From positions 1 through 39,130 of the forward strand of contig CAUYTY010000185.1 of assembly GCA_963575655.1 (NCBI GenBank): DNA of 39,130 nt. Reading direction: 5' to 3'. The notes under the pieces are model-generated. The model worked only from the letters and a program-made list of their open reading frames with translations, was not told the DNA's origin and did not search any database. Shown one piece after another: positions 34,563 to 39,130 of the stretch (position 1 is its first letter; each line of letters starts with the position of its first letter). A program made the position numbers and the translations under genes. This DNA comes from Gammaproteobacteria bacterium (GTDB lineage: Bacteria; Pseudomonadota; Gammaproteobacteria; CAIRSR01).

Positions 34563-35693
34563 TTAACAAATCTGTGCTGGTCTCGCTCCCAAACGTGACG
34601 CCGGGAAAAGACCAAGCTCATCTGCCTGTTTACATAACCAGAACGGCGCCCACAGGCTGGTGGTACTGTAATAATTCTGGGCAACACACGCGCCCAAACA
34701 ACGCCGTTTCATTAGGCAACGGGAACAGATCCCTTCTAATCGTTCCGGCAATCCATTTTGCAAATCCTGCAAAATAGGGTGTTCTCGCCATACCACAGCC
34801 AACGGATCTTTCCCAACCTTACCAAAAATCATATCCGGTATCTGTTCACCGATACCGCACAAGGCATAATGCCCGCTTGCGAGAACTCCCAAGATACCCA
34901 AGATCCCACAAACGCCACACCCATCTCCACTGGCGATATAACTCAAGGATCGAAAGGCTTGCGGATAATCGAAGAAAATTCCCAGTTTTGTCTTGGGCGC
35001 CAGATCCCGTTCTACATGCCGTCCCAACTCAATGAGCTCAGCGACATCCATGGTCGCTTGGGTTTCATGCAATTTCACGCCTCGCGCAGTGGGCTGCACA
35101 ATGTTGAATTTAACCGAGGCTGCGCCCAATTCTTCTGCCATGCGCAAAACGCCTTCCACTTGGCTAACATTGTTGCGCATGATTGTAAAAATGATCTGAG
35201 GTCGAATGCCAACAGCAACTAGGTTTCTCACCGCCTGCTGTGCGGCTTCGAAAGACCCAGCCACTCCACGAACCCATTCGTGGGTTTCAGCATCCACTCC
35301 GTCCATACTTATTGATACGAATCGATTAGAAGATTTAGCAATCTCGGCGGCGATCTCCGGTGTACATAACAGGCCATTGGTTTCTAGCGTTAGGCTCAGA
35401 TCTTCCCGCCTGATAATCTCTAATAAATGCACGAATTGAGGATGTAACAATGGCTCACCACCAGTGAGCTTGACGCCACCTAAACCCAGCGGTTTGGCTT
35501 CGCGAATAGCAGTTTCAAATAACTCAACCGGTAAAGTTGCGGAACGGCTAGCAGTTGCATCGAACTTGGGTGCCAACCAACAATGGCGGCATGCCAAGTT
35601 ACATCCTTCCGTCAAATAGAAGTACAGCATATTGAGCGGATGATCCGCATTCTGTTCAACTTCATTAGTTTTCATTTCGTTATCGGTATTCAT
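34563..35693 (-). CDS. Radical SAM/SPASM peptide-modifying enzyme 2
   Basis: 376 aa. SAM-cluster motif C31-x3-C35-x2-C38 (EGCNLACRHCWL), KLTGGEPLLHP (SAM-binding GGE), LETNGLL, SMDG. The C-terminal SPASM-type Cys set includes GDGCGVC, CGIGEQ, CSRCLMKRRCLGACVAQNYY and a final C before KQADELGLFPASR. Such extended twitch domains bind auxiliary Fe-S clusters in enzymes that build C-S, C-C or C-O crosslinks in peptides. The start ATG overlaps the stop of the upstream radical SAM gene (ATGA), giving tight translational coupling. It resembles one of the two radical SAM proteins of SynChlorMet-type cassettes. Confidence 0.88.
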   Translation of the reverse strand: MNTDNEMKTNEVEQNADHPLNMLYFYLTEGCNLACRHCWLAPKFDATASRSATLPVELFETAIREAKPLGLGGVKLTGGEPLLHPQFVHLLEIIRREDLSLTLETNGLLCTPEIAAEIAKSSNRFVSISMDGVDAETHEWVRGVAGSFEAAQQAVRNLVAVGIRPQIIFTIMRNNVSQVEGVLRMAEELGAASVKFNIVQPTARGVKLHETQATMDVAELIELGRHVERDLAPKTKLGIFFDYPQAFRSLSYIASGDGCGVCGILGILGVLASGHYALCGIGEQIPDMIFGKVGKDPLAVVWREHPILQDLQNGLPERLEGICSRCLMKRRCLGACVAQNYYSTTSLWAPFWLCKQADELGLFPASRLGARPAQIC

Positions 35694-36778
35694 GCAATGG
35701 TTCCTCCAGCTTCACTGAATCGTCGTAAACACGCATCTGGACTAGGATGGTCGATTTGGCCGGTGATGGTATACGCTAACCCCGGACAATTGCCTGTACA
35801 ATAGGGAATATAAGAACACCCTGAGCAAAATTCAAATTTTGTCAGCGGAATGGTATGTCGGCTACGGAGTTGGTTCAGTGCTGGACTGTCTTGCCATATT
35901 CCTGCCAACGAATTTTGATTGATACGCCCCAATTCGCTGTGGGCTAACATCGAGCACGGAATAACGGCTCCATCCGCACGTATGGTGATTTTGTTGCTTG
36001 GACAACCGCATGCAGTAAGATGACTGCCGTTGGAAAAGGCTGGCGCACCCTGAACTCGTGCATCCTCCATTCGGCGCCAAGCATGCCCTTCATATAATGG
36101 TCCGGCGGTTGCAGAGATACGGCCAGGATATTTCTCCGATAAACGCAACAGGGTCGTCATGGCTAACTGACGTTCTTGTACGTTCAGCATTACATTATCT
36201 GCATTCAAGCGACAGGTACCTAAGTAACCAGCGGAATTAGTACCGAATCCCGGTAGATTCAATTCTTCAAGAAGAAATTGAGCGATATTTTCGAGATCAT
36301 CTACATTATTCCGATGAATCGTAGTACGCACTGCTACATTCAATCCATGGCGTTGCAAGGTGCGAATGCCACGAATCGCACGGTTGAAAGAACCCTTACC
36401 ACGACAGGAATCGTGGGTCTTTGCACAGGATCCATCCACCGACACCTGCACATATTCACAACGATGCGTGCCTGCAATAAAAGCAGCGATCTTATCGTCA
36501 ATTAGCGTACCGTTGGATAAGAATGAGAAACGCATCCGGTTACGAACAATTCCATCGATGAGTACAGGTAGATCATCACGGATAAATGGTTCTCCACCAG
36601 CCAAAACGACATTCATCACACCAAGGGAACCCAATTCGTCAAAGAACTTAAGCCATTCATTCGTTGGCAATTCGCTATAATCCACCTCTTGGTTATTAAA
36701 AAAGTAGCAGTATCGGCAACGTAGATTGCAACGTGTGGTAATTTCAATATCCACAGTACGAGGGGTTTTCATTAACAT
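35690..36778 (-). CDS. Radical SAM/SPASM peptide-modifying enzyme 1
   Basis: 362 aa. C17-x3-C21-x2-C24 in TTRCNLRCRYCYFF, VVLAGGEPFIRDD, FLSNGTLI, VSVDG. The C-terminal SPASM region has GCPSNKITIRADGAVIPC, then FCSGCSYIPYCTGNCPG and a late C in PDACLRRF. A distinct subfamily from enzyme 2: shorter N-terminus and a more classical SPASM Cys pattern. It follows the PqqD-like gene after 18 bases. GGTGAT lies just upstream of ATG 36778; ATG 36772 is also possible. Confidence 0.9.
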   Translation of the reverse strand: MLMKTPRTVDIEITTRCNLRCRYCYFFNNQEVDYSELPTNEWLKFFDELGSLGVMNVVLAGGEPFIRDDLPVLIDGIVRNRMRFSFLSNGTLIDDKIAAFIAGTHRCEYVQVSVDGSCAKTHDSCRGKGSFNRAIRGIRTLQRHGLNVAVRTTIHRNNVDDLENIAQFLLEELNLPGFGTNSAGYLGTCRLNADNVMLNVQERQLAMTTLLRLSEKYPGRISATAGPLYEGHAWRRMEDARVQGAPAFSNGSHLTACGCPSNKITIRADGAVIPCSMLAHSELGRINQNSLAGIWQDSPALNQLRSRHTIPLTKFEFCSGCSYIPYCTGNCPGLAYTITGQIDHPSPDACLRRFSEAGGTIA

Positions 36779-36796
36779 GGTATCACCAGTTTTATA

Positions 36797-37096
36797 TTAT
36801 CCTTCAGTGGCTCTGCCATCGAACTCATAGCCCACATAACCACGTTCTGCCAACTTCTCAATAAATGAGAAGATCTCTTCAAAGATTGCTCCTGAAGCAT
36901 TTTCAAAACAAGATCTGATCTCCAGGACAATTTCCTTGAAGTGTTTTTTTCCATCCATCATTCTCCATACTGCTACACCAACAGGATTAACTACGATAGC
37001 ATCAGCAGTATCTGGGTTAAAGAGAATAGCCCAATCGTCCGACTCTTCTCGGAGAACAACGATGGGATTGGCAATCGGTTTATCAGTTTTGTTCAT
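36797..37096 (-). CDS. PqqD-like peptide recognition protein
   Basis: 99 aa winged-helix RRE-type protein. It shows LREESDDWAILFNPDTADAI (the PqqD strand-strand signature ending in a variable 'x-NPVGVAVWRMMDG' helix), then a helix ending KLAERGYVG. PqqD proteins bind the leader of a ribosomal precursor peptide and present it to a radical SAM enzyme. It lies between the peptide gene and the two radical SAM genes. The ATG at 37096 (MNKTDK) is preferred to 37111. Confidence 0.88.
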   Translation of the reverse strand: MNKTDKPIANPIVVLREESDDWAILFNPDTADAIVVNPVGVAVWRMMDGKKHFKEIVLEIRSCFENASGAIFEEIFSFIEKLAERGYVGYEFDGRATEG

Positions 37097-37157
37097 GATT
37101 ACTCCGCTCATTAATTACATTCGTGATTTCCCGATAATTCCCAGGAAATACCTAGCC

Positions 37158-37415
37158 TTACTTAAGATTACGGTACCTACCTTCAGGAGCTGCGCCGCCT
37201 GTACATGATGGATTTGCACTACCACCGGCCGAGCAAGTTCCTGCATTGTTAATTGGACCAGCCGTACAAGCGTTATCAGCAAGCCCCCCCATCGTACAAT
37301 CCCCTTTATCTCCGCTTCCAGCTAGACAAGATCCCATCCCTTTAGCCATTTCACCTAGGGAAACAATGACCGGTGATTCGTACTTAATATGGGTGATTTC
37401 CCCGTTATCCAACAT
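37158..37415 (-). CDS. Candidate RiPP precursor peptide with five periodic CxxG units
   Basis: 85 aa. Leader-like residues 1-29 hold a YESPVIVSLGEMAKGMG segment of the Y-x2-P...LG type seen in PqqD-dependent precursors. The core has Cys at 30, 40, 50, 61 and 71, spacing 10-10-11-10. Each Cys is followed two residues later by Gly (CLAG, CTMG, CTAG, CSAG, CTGG), among Gly, Ala, Asn and Ser. A basic follower (RYRNLK) ends the peptide. The gene is first in a - strand operon with PqqD and two radical SAM enzymes. The pattern recalls small peptides of SynChlorMet-type cassettes, but I infer this from layout only. The product is unknown. Confidence 0.78.
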   Translation of the reverse strand: MLDNGEITHIKYESPVIVSLGEMAKGMGSCLAGSGDKGDCTMGGLADNACTAGPINNAGTCSAGGSANPSCTGGAAPEGRYRNLK

Positions 37416-38513
37416 AAAGATAACCCCGCTTTTCCAGATATAAGATAGTTACTTTGATGTTCCGTGCTCCGCACAATGCGGTATCCATTTGTTGGCTGCC
37501 AACAGTTCGTTAAGAAAGTTGTTACAACAATTAAACTGATGTAAATCACCATCTATACATGGGTGAGATAACGCAGGAGAGTCGACTTTCTTCACAAGAT
37601 CCGATGAGATTTTCCCGTTGCCATTGAGAGCAAGAAATTGGCGATGCCACCTTGCCTAAGACGGCCGAATTTCACCATCGCTTCCATAATGGCTGGACGC
37701 CAGAATCGAGTGCCCTACACTTTATCTCCACCTGCGATAAGGTCGCAGACTACGAAAAAACGTCCAACGCCTACGCTATGTAGGAGTTGCCACTCTCGCT
37801 CCTTGTATCCCATCTCCGATAGTTATCTCATTCCTATCAAAAGAGTTCTGTACGCTACAGCACATAGTGCAACCTTTAGTCGCAACCAAACTGATTGGAG
37901 TAGCAAAGTCTCTTCCCCCCCCACAGTCAGTTCAGTGCAATGCAATGCAGCCGATAAGAGGCGAAAACGAGTAACCTTGGGGCACCTCTTCAATTCTTGC
38001 TCTGACGTCAAAATGTATAAATGTATGAACTTTTGGGCCACTATAGTCACTCAATAGATTATAATGAAACATACAAACAGCAAAAACGCCGCTGAACGTT
38101 AATTCAGCGGCGTTTTTCGTTTCTTAGCATAGCTAACCGTACCCAGACCATCGTACGCAAACATACCGGCGCCACAGCAATATTTACCAGGCAGAAGGGA
38201 GGAATAGAGGTGTGAATTTGGTAGTGGACTGTCACCAGGGTTACTAGACGTGCAGACAGCAAGAATTATATTGTTATAGATTTGCATTACGTTGTATACA
38301 TTATGCAAGAGATGATTCCTTAACAGCAGAGGAAATATTAAAGATCTGCGGGTAGATAGAACCTCAACGGGAGCAGACTGAGGATTTCCTTCTCACTTTT
38401 TCCCAACTTATCACACGCACCCGGGCTGGATAGAAGGCGTATTTCTCATTATTCCTTCCTAATAGGTTAACAGTTCTAATCAGGAAAAAGACCGACTAAT
38501 ATTCTTGAGAAAA
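37416..38513. other. Long interval without a confident gene
   Basis: The promoter of the peptide operon must lie near 37416-37550. On the + strand a frame from ATG 37559 runs through one in-frame TGA (near 37627) to about 37784 and codes a Pro/His-containing stretch I do not recognise. A 139-aa frame at 37638-38057 and a 69-aa - strand frame at 38099-38308 have no credible homology or ribosome site. The clearest object is the hairpin at 38082-38117. Confidence 0.5.
38082..38117. terminator. Strong bidirectional intrinsic terminator
   Basis: AAAAACGCCGCTGAA and its exact complement TTCAGCGGCGTTTTT form a GC-rich stem around CGTTAA, with T-runs on both strands. It is ~400 bases beyond the Crp/Fnr stop and could end transcription from either side. 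Confidence 0.85.
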
Positions 38514-39083
38514 CTATATTGGTGTGCTGAATAGGCGTTCATTTTCCTTTCTAACTACTTCATAGCATTCACATACTCTCTCCTCCAGTCTTGGTCTATT
38601 TGTTACTATAATCTTACCGCGACTATAAGTAATCAGACCATCACTTTGTAATCTTCCGGCTGCTTCTGTAACTCCTTCACGACGAACTCCAAGCATGTTT
38701 GCGATCAGTTCCTGGGTCATGTGCAATTCATTTGAGGGTAATCTATCAATACTCAGTAGCAGCCAGCGGCACAGTTGTTGGTCTATAGTATGATGTCGGT
38801 TACATGCAGCAGTTTGTGCCATTTGAGTCAAAAATGATTGGGTGTAACGAAGTAATAAACGCTGCATAGAACCAACGCGAGAAGATATATCCTTCAGAAT
38901 ATTTCCTGGCAGTTTATAAGCGTACCCCCCGCTCTGAACAACGGCTCTGTTAATTGTTGTCATTCCACCCATAAAGATAGCGATACCAATAATTCCTTCG
39001 TTTCCTACAATAGCAACCTCAGCCGAGGCGCCGTTCTCCATCACATAGAGTAAAGAGATGATGCAGGTAGTTGGAAAATACTA
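38514..39083 (-). pseudogene. Crp/Fnr-family regulator, cut by IS630
   Basis: The 176-aa frame from GTG 39044 lacks the usual start. The same frame can be read further upstream (YFPTTCIISLLYVMENGASA) to 39083, where it meets the IS630 end. This is the normal cNMP-binding-fold sequence of these proteins, so ~40-50 N-terminal residues lie beyond the element. The rest is intact: beta-barrel (NEGIIGIAIFMGG), dimer helix, and a C-terminal helix-turn-helix (QELIANMLGVRREGVTEAAG). Full-length relatives are ~220-240 aa. The insertion falls in a Tyr codon (TAT). The product is probably inactive as a sensor. Confidence 0.85.
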
Positions 39084-39130
39084 ACCTGCGCGTTGGTTAG
39101 GGGACAAGCAAGTAAAAATAATCTATTATT
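39084..39130 (+). mobile_element. IS630-family element, copy 2 (left end only)
   Basis: Begins ACCTGCGCGTTGGTTAGG, preceded by TA (39082-39083). All 47 bases are identical to 24709-24755, so the same element starts here and runs past the window edge in the same orientation. Confidence 0.95.

Noticed and set aside
37638..38057. 139-aa + strand frame
   Set aside because: Composition is that of shifted noncoding sequence (Ser/Pro/Arg-rich), with no motif or start signal.
38099..38308. 69-aa - strand frame containing CCGAG, considered as a second precursor peptide
   Set aside because: It runs through the terminator stem, has no ribosome site, and lacks the CxxG spacing of the 85-aa peptide.
1..39130. 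CRISPR array
   Set aside because: Repeats found are dispersed palindromes, not short direct repeats with regular spacers; no cas gene.
1..39130. tRNA or rRNA genes
   Set aside because: No cloverleaf, CCA-type 3' end or rRNA sequence noticed in the intergenic stretches; tRNAscan-SE and Infernal would settle this.

Overview
The window looks like a piece of a gammaproteobacterial chromosome, with moderate GC and many recent mobile-element scars. The gene set fits this: PstB/PhoU, IlvE next to a zf-CHCC zinc-finger protein, MltB, HtrA/DegP with two PDZ domains, MetF, GlgP, and chemoreceptors with HAMP and CZB domains. Large multi-domain sensors, GlgP and abundant TA-flanked palindromic repeats would suit a sulfur-oxidising or similar environmental lineage, but I cannot name a genus from sequence alone.

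Layout. 1-6566 (+): tail of a BON-domain protein, a P2-type cation ATPase with an HMA-like N-terminus, a divergent S-adenosylmethionine synthetase, a small conserved protein, and a CorA-family transporter with an MgtE_N-like domain. 6567-8623: palindromic repeats and a complete IS4-type insertion sequence with a 6-bp target duplication. 8663-11019 (+): a sensory mini-operon (truncated 4HB/HAMP sensor, MCP-like protein, CheX-like protein). 11153-13560: pstB interrupted by a decayed IS1-family element, then phoU. 13797-14090: a small unknown gene and a hairpin. 14150-23383 (mostly -): zf-CHCC protein, ilvE, an SLT lytic transglycosylase, a poly-HAMP/CZB chemoreceptor, glgP, a parvulin isomerase and a YciI-like protein. 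23609-29423 (+): an AAA/ABC-type ATPase, an intact IS630, an MltB-like lipoprotein, a PP-loop sulfurtransferase-like protein and a DUF4197 protein. 29530-32122 (-): HtrA/DegP, DUF2061, metF.

32213-37415 (-) is the most interesting part. It is a compact cluster that looks like a RiPP (ribosomally made, post-translationally modified peptide) locus. In transcription order it holds an 85-aa peptide with five regularly spaced Cys-x-x-Gly units, a PqqD-like recognition protein, two radical SAM/SPASM enzymes whose genes overlap by ATGA, a Ser/His-type S26 peptidase and a small lipoprotein. Two related ~355-bp elements with IS200/IS605-like terminal hairpins and a possible HEARO/omega-RNA-like body sit on either side of the S26 gene. 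No transporter is visible.

The right end holds a Crp/Fnr-type regulator cut by a second copy of the same IS630; only the first 47 bp of that copy are in the window. Two MITE-like repeat families (five and six copies) fill most gene-free stretches. Several insertions touch stop codons, start regions or reading frames of neighbouring genes.
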